From Anastatus disparis (Eukaryota; Arthropoda; Insecta; Hymenoptera; Eupelmidae): a stretch of 64,000 nucleotides of DNA. The stretch's first letter is position 1; each line of letters opens with the position of its first letter. Below, piece by piece: positions 12,601 to 27,600 of this stretch. The notes beneath the pieces were generated by a model. The model was not told where the DNA came from, did no database searches, and worked only from the letters and a program-made list of their open reading frames with translations. The position numbers were made by a program, and so were the translations under genes. The stretch is from NCBI GenBank assembly GCA_017163975.1, contig JAFFSR010000229.1, forward strand, positions 10,434,001 to 10,498,000. Direction: 5' to 3'.

Positions 12601-15600
12601 TTTTTTCTTTACTTCGCTTCAAGTACATATAGCGAGTATATTCAATATTAAGTTTTTTTATATATACGTTCTATACTTACAAGAGGTGATTGTCGTAATG
12701 GTGATGCAGGACAGTTTGCTGTCTGAGTCGCGTTTGTGAGATCGTGATGCTGGCGCAGAGGACACGGTTGATCTAAAATTGAATCTTCTGCGTCGCCTAA
12801 TAGTAGGATATCTAGAAAAATGAATATAATTTAATTTTAAATTGGAATATTAATTAAATCTTAAGAATGAAAATAATTAATTTCCGGTCGATTGAATGGT
12901 TTTCATTGTTAACGAGGAATGATAATTTCTCAATTATCGTCTCATTAATAATTTATTTTAAAATAACTTTTTTATTTTATGTTCAAACGCAGAAATTTTT
13001 ATGCAAATAATTACAAATCATTATTTGAATTTAAGTATAAATACGCATGAAGGATAATGGTTTAAATAAATAAGAGACTTTACTAAAAAATTTTGCGAAA
13101 ATGTATATTTGTAGAAATAGTATATAAATTTCATAGAAAAATTTACAAAAATTTCTGAATTCTACAATATTTTATGCAGTATTTTCGCATAATAATGTTT
13201 AGTAAATAAATTAAAAATAAATATTTACATAAGTTTCTTATGAACGAAAACCTTGTTTAAAAATATTGTTGAATTCATAAATTTCTTTGAGAATTTTATA
13301 AAAAATAATCTTTTTAAAGTTTGGAGGAAAATTTATCTTTTTTAACTACAACGAAAAAAAAAATAATAAGTTTAAATGTTTATTCAATGATTCGTCTTTC
13401 CGACTATCCCAATATTTTCATATTTTCATAAATACATCTAAAGAAACGATGAATTTATTTTTAAGTATTTTTACTTCTCCAAATAATGTTTTTTTTTCTT
13501 CATTATTGGAACTTTTCCAGATGATTGTTCGTGTTCGTTTTAAAATTATGCACTTTTCAAACCATGACTTTAGCATCTTTATATAAATTCTATATCAAAT
13601 GTGTAATTTGTATAAATAGTAATTTATTATTATTATAAGAAAATCATGAAGTCTCAGTAGCTCACTCGGTAGAAGCGATAGATTCGTAATCTCGAAGTCC
13701 CGAGTTCGAATCCCGCTCTCGGCGGCCGATTGATACACGCACCACTGTATGTAACATGTGTTTTGTTTACAGACACACTGATGATCTCCGTCGCTGATTA
13801 GCATTACAATGATAGCTTAAATATGGCGACGTTAAATGGTAATAAAAAAAAATAAAATCAATTTTAAATTCTTGATTTTAAATTTTAATATAGAAAATAT
13901 AGTCGTGATATAAAGTCTTGAAAATTCTGTAACTAAATTTTTTGAATAATAAAAAATTATTGTTTTCATATTTTTAAAAAACTTTTCGAAATTATATTAT
14001 ATTATTGAATAGTAAAAAAATTATGAGAAACGATGTTTTAAAAGTTATAAATTATTTCCATTTTGTCCTGAGATTTTCAAAATTTGTAAAATTTTCATAA
14101 AACCAAAAGGCGTTAAAATGAATTTGTTAAAACATTTCACTTCAAAATTTATAACAAGATTCATAAAAAATTCATGCGCTTTTTTCGCCTAAACGACAAA
14201 ATTTTTTTTTCGCCCTGTCACAAACGTAACAGTAATACTTTTTACGTAAATCCTTCAAACATTTCATACACTTGCTTCTGCAGATGAGAAAGAAAAAAAA
14301 GTTGAAGAAAGTAATATTCCAACTTTTTAATATAAAACTTTTAAAATTTAAATTAAAAAGGTATCATATTTTTCTCCTCCGTCCGTCGTATTTATACACA
14401 GAATTTTCCAATCCCATACAATTTTAAATAACCAATAGTACGAATTTTTAGGGTATAGAAAGAAAATGGTAATTTTATATGCAAAATTACAACCGCAAAG
14501 AGAGAAAAAAAATAGCCGAGTATAAAATACACGTTGAAAAAAAAAGAAATCTTTACCTTCAAATGAAAGAAACTTTATATAAGAAACCATACATGGGCAT
14601 ATATATTTCTAAGGAATTCTTATTGAATCCCCTTATGCGATATATAACCCTCCTAATGCAATTTTCGTTTTTAGCCTGGGAAGAAAGAAGAAAAAAAGGA
14701 TAGAAAAAGAGAAAAAAAAGTTATCCGTTAATACTATTGGGGATATTCAAAGCATAAAGGTATAAAACAATATTATTCGTATCGTTACGAAGTTTTTCCT
14801 TTTCTTTCTTTTTTCTCTATCCTCTTTCTTATAACGTAACACGAACGGATATACGACGACGATCCAGGGGCGCAGTAACTTCCTGCGTTTACTGAGAAAC
14901 TTGTATACATTATTTATGGGCAGTCAGACACACACTCCACACGCAGACACATACATCAGCAGAGTAAAGTTTTCCTTTGTCTTTATTTTAACGCAACAGG
15001 ACAGTATATATAATATATCGACAAATCGATGTGCGAATATTATAATCTTCCTTTTATTTCTTTTTTTTCTTATTTTCTTTCGCTTTTTTTTTTATTCTTT
15101 GCTTCTTGTCTGGGGCATCTGAGATTGACGCTGGGAATTGAGTGGTGATATTTTTTTTTCTTATTTCTAGGACATAACTTTTTCTTTTTTTCCCTTAGGT
15201 TTTAATATTGTAAAAGGACATCTTCGACATCGAATTTCCGTAGGAAAACGGATAAAAATAAAAAAAAAAGATGGAATATTGGTTGTCGATAAATGATGTG
15301 ACGTTTTACTTTAAATTAACGTCGCTTATGATGGAGAAAAAGGTTTAAAGAAAAAAGAAAGATAAAAATCTTTCTATTATCGTTAAATCGTCTTTTAGAG
15401 TCGGTAAATTAGGTTTTAACTTTAAATGAAAGATTTCAAGGCACTTAATCAATTAAATATTTTAATTATACTTTGTTCTTTTTAATAAAGAATTAAATAC
15501 ATTTTCTGCAAAAATAAATAATTAAATTCATTTTCTTGAAAAATAAAAGATAAAACTGAATATTAATTTTTTTTTATTAAAAATTTAATTATTTAGATTT

Positions 15601-18600
15601 TATTTTTTATTAAAAATTTAATTGTTTAAATTTCATTTTTTATTAAAAATTTAATTATTTAGAAAATTTTATTATTTTAACTATATATTCTTTTTGCAAG
15701 CTTTGAAAATTTAACAGAAAATAACGATCTGAGAAATTAAACGAAGTCAAGTGAAAAAAGTGAAGTTGAAACTTTTATCATGAATTATTTTCAAAAGTGC
15801 ACTTCAAAAATATGTGTACAAATTTCATTAAAAAAAGGAACGCACAAGTAGAACACATTAAAAAAGAAGTCATTTAAATCATTTTAAAAAAGTGAATAAA
15901 AAACGAAAGCACGAACAAAGACTTTAAAAAAGAAAAAAAAAAACTCAGCATAAGCTCAACAACAATCCCATAGTAATGTCTCTCAAGTACCATTTCACTT
16001 AAAAGCCAAGTATTCCAATCTCACAAAATATCCATTTTCCCTTTAAAACTGTCCTAGAAAGCTAAACAATTTACATGGCCGATAAATCCAGCCATCAAAA
16101 AAGACCATCTCTCTTAAAATATTTATTACATACCGTAAGGCTTTTTTTCTTCTTCTTTAGTCATAATCACAAGGAAATGGAATAACGTTCTCATGTCTTT
16201 TATATTAAAACTTTTTTCTCGTATACAAAATACGAATGATTTTTCTATCTCTTTTTTTACAAACTCGTACGTTACTCTAAGTATAGAATGCATAATGATA
16301 TGTCGTCGATTGTACACAATGGAATCTTTCAAAGTTACAGTATATACGTATATGCAAGCGATAGCCAAAGGCAGAAAAGATTATTATTTGAGAAATGCCG
16401 GCTGGAAAAACGGGAGATTTGTTAAAGTGAAAGATGAAATAAACAAGTGACCTGGACGTTTTAGGAGAGGTCAAGTTAAAAGTATTTACCGAGGAATATA
16501 ATGAGGTTTATAGATATGCAAAGGATAGAGAAAATTTTACTATATAAAAATTACTACAATCGTGGGATGTTGTATGGTTTTAGGTTATTTTTTAGTTGTT
16601 TTCCGTTAAATATTATTGAATGCGTTTGAAAATTGCTTAATAATTTTTATAGTACTGTTCTGTAAATTTTATGAGGTGTAATCACAATAATTAAAAAAAA
16701 AAAAATTTCATAGTGATTTTTAAGTAAAATCTTATTGTAAATTTTACAATCAAATTCTTTCCGAGTATGTATTAAAAGTTTGAAATGGAAGATCTTTCGA
16801 AATTTTTGTGAGATAAATTGAAAACTTGTAATAGTTTGTGCTGAATTATGCGTAGTATATTTTTTTATTTATCTATGGATATTAAAAACTTTGTTTAGGT
16901 TATCAAAATGGATCCCCTTAAAAATGACAGTGTAAAAGATTTTTTAATAATTTTTTAAAAATACATATATTTTTTCATGACTTTGTATCACACATTTTTT
17001 ATTGTTCAAAACTACTAATTATTCATAAGTTTTTTAGTTCAAATTTTTATTTAAAGATTCACTTAAAACTATTTGTTAATTTTAACAAAAAAAATATAGT
17101 TTTTTATTTGATACACAAGGTACATTTAAAATCTAAAATAATATATTATTTGTATTTTATTTAACATCGCTGTATTTATGCTATCTTTGAGATGCTAATT
17201 AGCGACGGAGATCATCAGTGTGTTTGTGAAAAAAGCACATATGACGTACAGTGGTGCTTGTGTATAATTGGCCGAGAGCGGGATTCGAACTCGAAACACC
17301 GAGATTACGAATCCATCGCTCTACCGACTGAGCCACTGGAACCTCTAATGAACTGTTTATGAAAATGAAAGTTGAATATTTCTAATTTTTATTATAATGA
17401 TTAATAATAGACATAATTTTCAGACTTCAACAATGTCAACTTTTTTTTCCATTTTTTGGTATCATTGTAAAATAATTTATAATAAAAAATATTATTTATA
17501 TACTGCAATAAAAGAATCTTTTTCATTAAAAAATTATTCTTTCACAATATTATACTTCGTATTATTTTATTTTTCAAAAGTATTATTAAAATAAAAAATT
17601 TTCTTCCGATTTTTATTAAACTTTACAAAATTGAAAGTTTGCCAATCGAACATTGAGAGAGAAAGAAAAACGGTAATACCATGGGATACGTGTGGTACAT
17701 AGACAATTTTGTTTGAAGGAAAATCCATAAACTGCATAGAAATTGAAAAAGTAATGTAAATAGAAATTTCGCGAAAAGAAATTTTGTAAAATGAAATATA
17801 AAAATCTATCAAATCTATAAAACAAATCTATTTTTTGAAAAATTGCGATTGGATAAAAATTGACCTTCAGTGAATAATTCTAACCTTAAAAACTTGTGCA
17901 AAGTTTATTAAAACTCGTAATTATATATTCCTAAAAGAAAAACGTAAAGTACAATTCATTTACATATCATGTCTGCACGCAATAAGATCTGTATCAAGTT
18001 CACTAAGTCAATGTCTTACTCCTCTACTTTTTATTCTTTACCCTTCGGTTTTTTTTTGTTTCCCTCAGTTTTCTTATCACGTTTCTAAAAAAAAGACTTT
18101 ATCCTCCATTTATATTTCGACCAAAAAATAAAACTCCATCCAATGTAAAAAAATGAAAGAAAAGAAAAAAAAAACAACTAACCTTTATGAACAGAAGAAG
18201 GTGATGGTTGCGATGGTTGTAGACTAGCAAATTCGCTATCACGCTCATCGAAAGTATCATCTTGTGATCTTTGCTGTTCGCCATCGCCAATTATTCTGTC
18301 CTTATCACGCTGTTGCTGTTGTTCGTCATTTGGTGGATTATTTAAGCTCAATTTATGGCACACTTCAAATGCTTGTCCTACCGTCCTTACAACACGCATC
18401 GCTTGACTCTGTAATAAAGTTAAACAAAAAAAGACATTTATACACATTTTTACCAATTTTTTTTAGGCTTTTGAATATGAATCACGTCATTTTGTGAGTA
18501 CAAAAGTTCGCTTTTTTTTCTTTTTATCGAATGTGGGTAGAATTTAAGCAAAAGTTTTCTTTATCTCAAAAGTAATATACATTTACATGTTTTTCTTCGT

Positions 18601-21600
18601 GTTCAATAATTTATCGGAAATATACGTTATGAAAACTTTTTTTAACAATCTCAAGCCTGAATATATTTCCTTTTTCATTTTTCTTATTTACAATCCAACA
18701 TAAAATACTTCCGATAATTTTAATAATCATATGGATAATTTCAGTAGCTTTAAATACTTTACATATCATAAAGAAAGCTCGATGCGTCACGTATTAATCA
18801 AGCGTTATATTGCATTATATATGAGACAATTAAAACGAACAGCTCGATTATATTGTTGTCACGTTATAAGATAGCCGCGTGTACGGATCGATGAAGAATT
18901 TATTTGAAAATCTTAGTCGTCTTGGGTAAATTAAATTCTGCTAAGAAGGTAAGGGAATGATATAATGTTTCGCCTTGTATATTATGTGATTCCATAATCG
19001 AAATGAATATTTTTGCCCATATATATTTTATGTTGGAAATTGAATTTTATTTAAATCATAAATTCTAGATGAAATTTAATATAGTAGCTTGTTAGTTGAT
19101 AAGAATATTGATTATTTAAAAACTTAATTTTATTGTTTGACAATTATTACATTTTTTAATTCACTTTTATCAAAATTCTATTATTAATTAGTAATAATTT
19201 AAAGAATTTTTTTAGGATCCATTTAATTTTATAAAATTCTTAATCAGGATAATTTTGCAATTTAGAACGAGACAACAAAAGAAAATCTAAAACAGATTTT
19301 CAGTAATCGCAAAATCAGCGGCAATCAGTTTAAATTATTGTGAATGCAAATTCAATGGATGAGAAACAACAATAGATAATTAAAATTATGCTTCCGACGT
19401 TTCAATTAAAAACTTTTATTTAAATTAAATTTATTTTTAAAATTAAATTTCGATTCTTTAAAAATTAATAATATTAAAAAATATTTTTTATTTTCATTTC
19501 GACAAGTTCGACAATCTTAATTTTAAATGTTCTCGTGTCCTTGCGAACGAGTTACAAAAATTTCACTTTTGCTCGAAACAAGAGTAAAAGAAAATGACAT
19601 TCGATATGAAATTCCAAAGTGGCGAAAAGAAAAGAATAAGATTTTTAAAAAGGAAGTTTAGAATGAATATCATATCGAGCAGAAAATCCCGTTGCTTTCC
19701 CAGAGCGAAAAGAAAAAAAAAAGAAAAACTTAAATCCAACGGTGTTAAACGTTCCTTTTTTTTCTCTTTTATTCTCTGAGGAAATTGGCGCCAACTTTCT
19801 GCCAAGTTTTTTTTTAACGATTTAAAAAGTGGCGAATCTTCCAGGCTAAATTTCTACGAATGGCAATAAAAGGCTTGGAAAAATCATGCTGTAAAAATTT
19901 TTACAAAGAAACTACCAATGTATAAAAGCTACGTTTGTCATGATTTTTTTTCTCTCTCATTTCTGTAGTTATTAGCCCGAGGATAAGGAATATTGTAATG
20001 AAGCAACAAAGCGGAAAAATAAAGACGTATATAAGTGGATAATTTTTGATGAGCAAAAGGTACTGTTATCTATAAGTGAGTATTAAAGTGAAGAAAACTT
20101 TTTTTTTTTTCATTTCAACTTGTAAATGCATTCGATGAGAATATGGTTCTTTGTTATAAGTTGAGGTTTATTTAAATGTTTAAGGATATGTGTGATGAAT
20201 AAACTACAAGGTGAAGTTTAAACAAAGTAATTTTTTTAATAGGAATTTAATTTGTTTAAGTACGTATTGTTTACTTTGACTCGTTAAATTTATTTTCATT
20301 TTCAAAGAAAAATTCAGTTTATTATCAATAATTTGTTATTTAAATTATGTATTTACTCAAAAAAAAAAAGTTTCTTTGATATACTTTTGGGTGGTAATAT
20401 TAAAAAAATTAAATATTTTAGTACAAATTTAATAAAAATGTATTATTTCATTACGACTCGTTAAAGAAAAGTATGCAGTAATTATATATAAAAAAAATTT
20501 ATGAATATTACTTATATTTAATTACTAAATGTAATTACTCCTATAACATTAAACTCATTTGATAACAGATAAACAAATAATTAAGTGTTTCTATAATTCT
20601 CGTATACACAAATGAAATCAATTTAAAATATCATAAAAAGAATCCCAAAATTAATAAATCTTTAATTACTAAAAATAAATTAAATTCAAATAGCATTCGC
20701 GCAAAGAAAAAGAAGAAATAATTCTTCTTCATTTGAATATAGAACTATATAACCACGACCTAGTTATTTTCTCTAAGTTCCTCCTTTCCCAAGTTCATTA
20801 GCGCTTTAACCACCCTAAAACAAAAGCAAAAACCCATGCCATCCAGCATAAATACAAAGGACCTTCTTCTCTCTTTTTTCCTTTACATCTTTTTTTAAAA
20901 AAAAGTGAAAAAAATATACTTGTTTCCAATTAGCGGTACGCGCGTTTTATGCACATTCTCACGCTTCTCTTTTATACATAATATATGCACACATATACAT
21001 ATACATTACTACCTCGAGCTCTTCCATTTCTCTGCTTCTGTTGTTATTATCGCCGTTGTTGGATTTTGGTTTAGCTGGTGGCTGTAAACTTTTCGAGCGT
21101 ACCTGTTGTAGTTGCGGCGGTCGCGAATTATTACGAGCGCGACCCATTAATGACATACGGCGAAAGCCAAGGAAACCCATTATTTCGGGCTCTTTGAAGG
21201 AAAATTTTTTTCTACCTTTCGGCGTCTCGATCACCGATACACCGTCGTTACATAATGGATCGCCTGGACTCGCACTTCTACCGCGTCGGGATAACATTTT
21301 TTTATCGATTTGATTGTTTGTACAATATTGTTATTTTATTTTTTTGTGTGAAACACTATATTTTTATAGTCAGGCAGTCTTTTATTTTTTTTTAGTTTTT
21401 ACATTGTTTTAGGAGATATTCGATACTATTGTTCTTTCCACTATTTTCAAATGTTTGTATAAAAAGTTTTCCAGAGGTGAACGTTTCGGTTCGTTAAAAA
21501 TTTATCCAGCGTGTATTTATGCACTCTATATAAATTTTATATGAATTTTCGACTGCGCGCGTAAGGAATCTAAAATTAAAAATTATTAAAAATTCTACTC

Positions 21601-24600
21601 CGCTTTTGTTTTATTTATTTTGCCGTGATTCATAAAATATCGAATGCAAACTTTGTGTTTATATCAACATTGATTTTCATTCAATAGTTAATCCAAAAAT
21701 ATCTTTTGAAAGCTCGAAACACTTGGATGTGAGAATGAAGTGTTAGTAGTCCGTTTCATCATTTGTCAAAAATACTTTCCAAATCACAACTTATAAATAT
21801 TTTCCATACTTTACAGCCGAAGAGAAATTCTTCATAGAAGTGAAATATAACATAAACATTTAATATTTGAAATTAATATTTTATTATTTTTTTAATCAGA
21901 TGATAATCACATCTACTTTCAAAATCAAATATTTATCATGTATCATAAAAATTTTCTAATCCATTAAGACTTTTAGTGATAAATTATATAATTAAAAAAG
22001 GAATTAAACTATTAGGAAAAATAAAAGCAAAACGTGTCACTCTAATTGAACAAAAATAAAAAAAATTGAAAGAACAAGTCTCCGACACTACTTTTCACGC
22101 ACATAAACTGGCACGATCCTAAGCAAACACACAAGCATTCCAGTTTTGAAAAATTTCTATAGAAGTAAAGCAACTTATAACCGGTAATCATTCAAGAACT
22201 AAACACTTAATGTCTCATCCTTATTTTTTCTTCTTATTCTACCTATTCACGACCTCCTTTTTCTCTCTTAAACACATCTCGTCTCAAATCAAAGAGCCTA
22301 CTATTTCTCTTTTACTCCGATCACTTGAAAAGGTGAATGTTAACGGAGCGGATATACGAGCGCATTTTTGTACAAATCGGTTATTGAAACGAAATTTCAC
22401 AAATCGTTTTACGGTATCACTAATATCTTCACTTTGAATAAATTAGGATGAAAATCCACTTGAGTAATAGCAAAAATTTTGCTGTTAAAGTATGAAATTT
22501 TACTCCGCTAGAAAAGAAATTTTAATTTTCGCTCGGAAATTAAAGTGGATTTGGAACTTGTGTTATTTCAGCGTGTAACTTGCATTATGAACTTGTGCTT
22601 TAAGACTGAAGAAAGATGACGAAGAAGAATAAGAAGAAGGCGGCTTTTGAGAAAATATCTTCCGGGACACTTCTTTTCGGGTAGGAGAGAGCAAAACGCG
22701 CACCGACGTTGGGTTTATTTATAAGCAGTATTAATATTCCGTAAGGGAAGGGGGAGAAATGAGAGTAAGAGAGAAGTCGGATATGCTTGTGCTTTTGCTG
22801 AGAGACGTTGTCGTTCACATGGCATATCGTAAGAGCTTTTTTGAAAAAATTTTTTTTAAGCGATGATGATGGGCGCCACTATTGATGAGACTCTTATCGG
22901 GTGTTTGTTGAGAAACGAAGTTATGTATTTTAAGTATTGAAGTTACGAGAGTAGAAAAGATGTTGATGTAAATGAAAGATGATCTTGATTGTGGTTGATG
23001 GATTTTATTTAAAAGCTGATGAAAATTTTCATTGATTTTCTTTAATTTTTTTTTCAAAAAAAAAAATATTTTTTAACATTTTTTTAAGCTATAAAACGTC
23101 ATAAAATTTTATAAAAATGGAAATTGTGTTTTATAACAAAGTTAAAAATTATTTTACATAATCTCAAGACTTACATTATTTATACAATTTGAAATTTAAA
23201 ATATTTTCACATTTTATTAACAAGTACATAAGAATTTAGTTTTAAAAAGTTCAAAAAAATCTACTTTCAGATAAAAACTTTTAACTTTGTTTCATTTATT
23301 CAAATATTAATTTTACAAAAAGTTCAAGAAGCTCTCTCGTTGTAATTTTAAAAAATGAGATTTTTTATGATTTTTCGGCTAAACTTTCAAATAGGAATGT
23401 AAATTTTAACGTCTGTAAAGTTAACACAGCTTACATCGCCCTCCTCCTCCACCTCCAAAAAAATCTCATTTAAATATTTTAGTAGTAAAATTTGCACACA
23501 AAAGTAACGTTAATACAAACTTTAAATAAGCTGCATTAAAACGCGATTAAAGCAACAATTTAATATAAGTTAACTTGTTGACTTTGTCGAAAAATTCATC
23601 TCCCTTTGAAATATTTATTTACCGTCCGTCGTAGAAATGAGTGAATGGGATATACACAAAAGTTTTTGAAGAATGTACTACAAGCAGACGATTTAAAATG
23701 TACTTAAAATAGTTTTTGGCAGTAAATCTATGCCCGCTATTATAGGCATTTTAATTAACATTCCTTGTAATCTCTTTAATGTTAAATAAATATCAATACA
23801 GCCATTGAATAAATAATGAAGTACAAGCATTAGATTTATTTTAACCACTTAATTTTCATTATTTTTATGTCCAATGAATATTAGATTATTTAAATTATAT
23901 AAAAATGTAATTTTAATATTTGAAATTTAAGCTCATAATAAAAATAAAAAATTTTTTAAATTCTTTTACCGTCTACCTTTTTAAATAATGAAAAACGGCA
24001 ATAATTATATATCAAAATTAGTGTTTCATGCATCACTATCAGCGACGCGTAAATTTCATTACTGGGACTCTTTGGGTCACCGCATCCATTATATCGAATA
24101 CCGACACGTACACATTAGCGTCGCAAATTATTTTAAATTTATTAACGAGTGCCAAAAAAAATAATGTTATTCGTAATTACAATTATTAATATACAAATTT
24201 AACACGTGTTCTTGATGTTTTTATTGTATAAAAGTAATAAATTATAACGATTGAATAAATTTTATTAGTCGATTGTTTATTTATTTTCAACGAAATCTAT
24301 TTCAGAAATAGTTTTCATTTGTTGTTTAAAAATAATAATCCAATTATAAATTTAATTCGATGAATGAATAACTTTATATTATATTTAACATCGTAGTAAA
24401 TTATTCAACTTTATATATTGTGGCCCTTTTTTAAAACTTTCAAGCTCGAATTCACTTAACAAGCAACCACAACATCTCTCATTAAAACCTCGTATAGTAT
24501 TTCCGCTTGTATATTTTTTTTCTCATCGAAAATTCTTTAAACCAATGTCACCGAACGCTGTCGTGGAAAATATTTTTTAATTAAAAATACCATTTTTCAT

Positions 24601-27600
24601 TTTTATTTGTATATATAAATTCCGTTTTGGCGCCCAACGTGGAAGCATATACTAATATCTTGTTATTACCGCAAGCTTCGAATTACTTCGTTTAGTCGCT
24701 ATAGTGTCTCTCGAGCGGATATTATCCTCGCGTTTGAAAGACATTTAATTTAAAAAGTTTGTACGAAATTAATTGATTTTTAGAATGGAAATATGGTTAA
24801 ATTTAAAAATTCAATTAACAATGTTTTTTTTCCATGTTTGAAGGAGATAAAAAGGTGTGAATTTAAATTTGCAAGTTGGCAACTGATGAAGCTTGGGAAA
24901 ATGATAGTCGTTTTGGTAAAATTTAACTACGTACTAAATGTCTGGTTTGCTTAAGTAATTAGTCACTTAATTATATTGTCTTGTAATTTTGATACAAAGT
25001 TTGAATAATGGAATTCAACATAATTTCCAATTCATATATCAAACACATTATAAATAAAAACAAAATGATGCATATCATGAAAGAAAATTTGTCAGTAACA
25101 AGTGCTTAACAAAAATACAACATGTAAATCTAATAAAGAGACTGAAATATTTATACAAAAAACAGTAGTTTCTAAAATAGAGATAAGCCTAATTAGCATC
25201 AGTATCATTAAAATAAAAATAAATTCAAACCAATTAACCTTCACCTTTAAAAAAAAGAAATCACTTGTTTTTTTTTCATAACAATCGTTTGCATATCCGC
25301 GTCATTTCGAATCCTGCGATCCCTCCATTAAAACAATAAAAGCTCAGATTTATGAGAACAATGAAAGTCATATCTAAAAATTATAACATTTATTATTTTG
25401 GACTCGTAAGCATTAAAGTCGCAAAAATAAAAATTTTTTATATTCTCTCGAATTCTATAAAAAATTCTTTCGCTGTACCAAAGTATTTTAGCAGTTACAT
25501 AATTAGCTCTAATAGCCACAAAAATATATGATACACAAAATGCTAACTGTGCATCATTAAAATGCAAATAAACACAATCCATATACAAAACTATAAAAAA
25601 AACAATATGTATACTTTATATCCTCGTATCTCTCTTTTCTCTCTCGTTTTTCGTACAATAACATATCATGACTTTGAGAAACGCACTTCATTCTTCCGGC
25701 AAATTGATTCTCATCTAACCGTAACGTAAAAATAAAAACTAAAATACAATAAAATAGTTTTAATGCCACTTTTGAAAATTAGTCTGCCGGGAACGGAGCT
25801 TGAAAACCTACATTTCAAAAGTCGTTTATTGTATGCATGCATGATAAATAATAAATTTACGATTTGCAACGTATTGTAAGCGCTTTGCGAATGATGATTC
25901 TGATGGGAGCATGTGTATATCTATACACATAGGAAATTGCCGAGTATTGTTGTTGCGTGAAAAGTAGTTGTTCGTATGTATCAACTTCAAATGTCAATTA
26001 TAGTCTTTGGAAGAATTATGCTTTCTGAATTGTATTGAATTTTTCTTTCTTTTTTTTTTGTTAAAAATAATATTATTTCTTTGGAAGATAATGGATTTTC
26101 ATTTTGCCGAATGGATGTGCAAACACTTTGAGTTGAGTATTATTTATTTGATCCTCAAACTGGTTTCTTCGTTTTGTAGACTGTAATTTTCGAATTTCAG
26201 TTTCTGGATACATTTAAAATTATTCGTTTTCGCCATTGTCTTCGTTATTTTACGAAAGACATAATATTTTTGTTGTTAATTCATCATTATACTGATTTTC
26301 GTTTTCTTAGTTCGCGTTATTAAAAAAACAAAAAAAGAATCACAGAATTCAAAAGCACTCCGTAAATCATTTCGTATTCAAATTTAACTCGCGCGCGTGG
26401 TATTTTTAGAGCTTAGAAAATACCTACGGTTTTCATTGTTTACTAAATATTGCCTTTGTAAGATAAAACTTGGGCTCTGCCGTGCATTAAGAGTTTAATT
26501 TTAAACAATAAATAAATGGAAAATATTAAGAATAATGGAAATGAAAATCCTATATAAATCGAAGAAACTTTTGCTCCAAAAATAAATGCTATGAATAACA
26601 TTGAATGCATCGATTGCTTGATCCACCAGTCGATCGACTAAACATTGTAAATTACAACTAATTAAACCGGAATGGTTCACCTCTATTTTTCAACCCACAT
26701 ATCTTGATTAACCCATACCTACTTAACGCGCACATATACACACTGAAAAGCAACATAATAACCCTTCATAAATCTCCTAAAACAACTCTGTAAATCCACC
26801 AACTGTTATGAAATAAAAAATAAGAGAAGTAAGAATAAAAGAGGAAAGATATAAAAGACCGCACTGCGTTAATACTACAATGTCGCCGTACCGGTTGAAC
26901 CGGCGACGAAACTCTGGGTCTGCCGTCGTCGTAGTCGTCGTCTCTCTCGTCTAATGCCATCCTTCCTTTTTCGAGCCTCTTTATTTATAGAGAAAGAAGA
27001 AAAGAAAGAGAGAAAGAAAAGACGAAAAAAATAAAGAAAGACAGACGGCGCAATGCGTACAAGTGCTTCTATATATAAGAGGGAGAGACACATAGAGAGA
27101 AAAACTCTTAGCAAAAAGCGTGGGTGTACAAGAAGTTGTCGAGTACCATAGGTATATACACGTGCTTCTTTTCTCGTTCATGTCGCCGATGCTAAGAATT
27201 TTCAAGTTAAAAATAAAAACAACATTTTTTTCTCTTACTATACCAAGGTGTGTAGTAGAGTATAGCAGGAAACGTTATAAATTATCGTTGGGATAGTTTG
27301 TCTCCCTCGTGGGAATATTAGAAAATTAGATTCTGGAATCGATTGGTTTGTTAGTTTAGTTGGTTGGTGACTTTATGTTTTGATGTAAGACGTGGGGTAC
27401 GTGAGAAAGTGCTTTCGTTGATATATATATAAAGAGAGATTTGATTGGAATGAAAATATACTTTTCTTATTTATTGCTTGGAACTAGAACGAATTTTACT
27501 TGAAAATTTAAATATTTTTTACAAAAGCTTTTTTTGTAATAGAACAATAAATTTTATTGTCGACATTATCAAATTAAGTTTTTCGCATTTAGATTTTCCT

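Larger units (their letters stand above)
11011..12680 (-). other. NOS1AP intron 6, with a MITE
   Basis: This AT-rich intron contains the MITE-like element at 11252-11494 and a direct-repeat/hairpin cluster at 11551-11607. No exon is seen in the remainder. Confidence 0.6.
12812..18182 (-). other. NOS1AP intron 5, with SINEs and repeats
   Basis: This long AT-rich intron contains SINE copies at 13651-13857 and 17158-17346, a 33-bp tandem repeat at 15571-15669 and the possible third MITE copy at 16485-16768. The frames inside it are short, low-complexity or SINE-derived. Confidence 0.6.

Noticed and set aside
13651..13725. Possible functional tRNA-Thr gene
   Set aside because: The boxes are present, but the acceptor and anticodon stems do not pair properly and the same degenerate head is followed by a SINE body in all four places.
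13595..13804. 69-codon minus-strand frame across the first SINE
   Set aside because: It translates the SINE body and head, and the same peptide pattern recurs at copy 4. It is a repeat read-through and not a gene.
16193..16450. 85-codon plus-strand frame with a plausible C-terminal half
   Set aside because: The first half is AT-driven Phe/Ile/Ser sequence, no splice sites or promoter support it, and no family is recognised.
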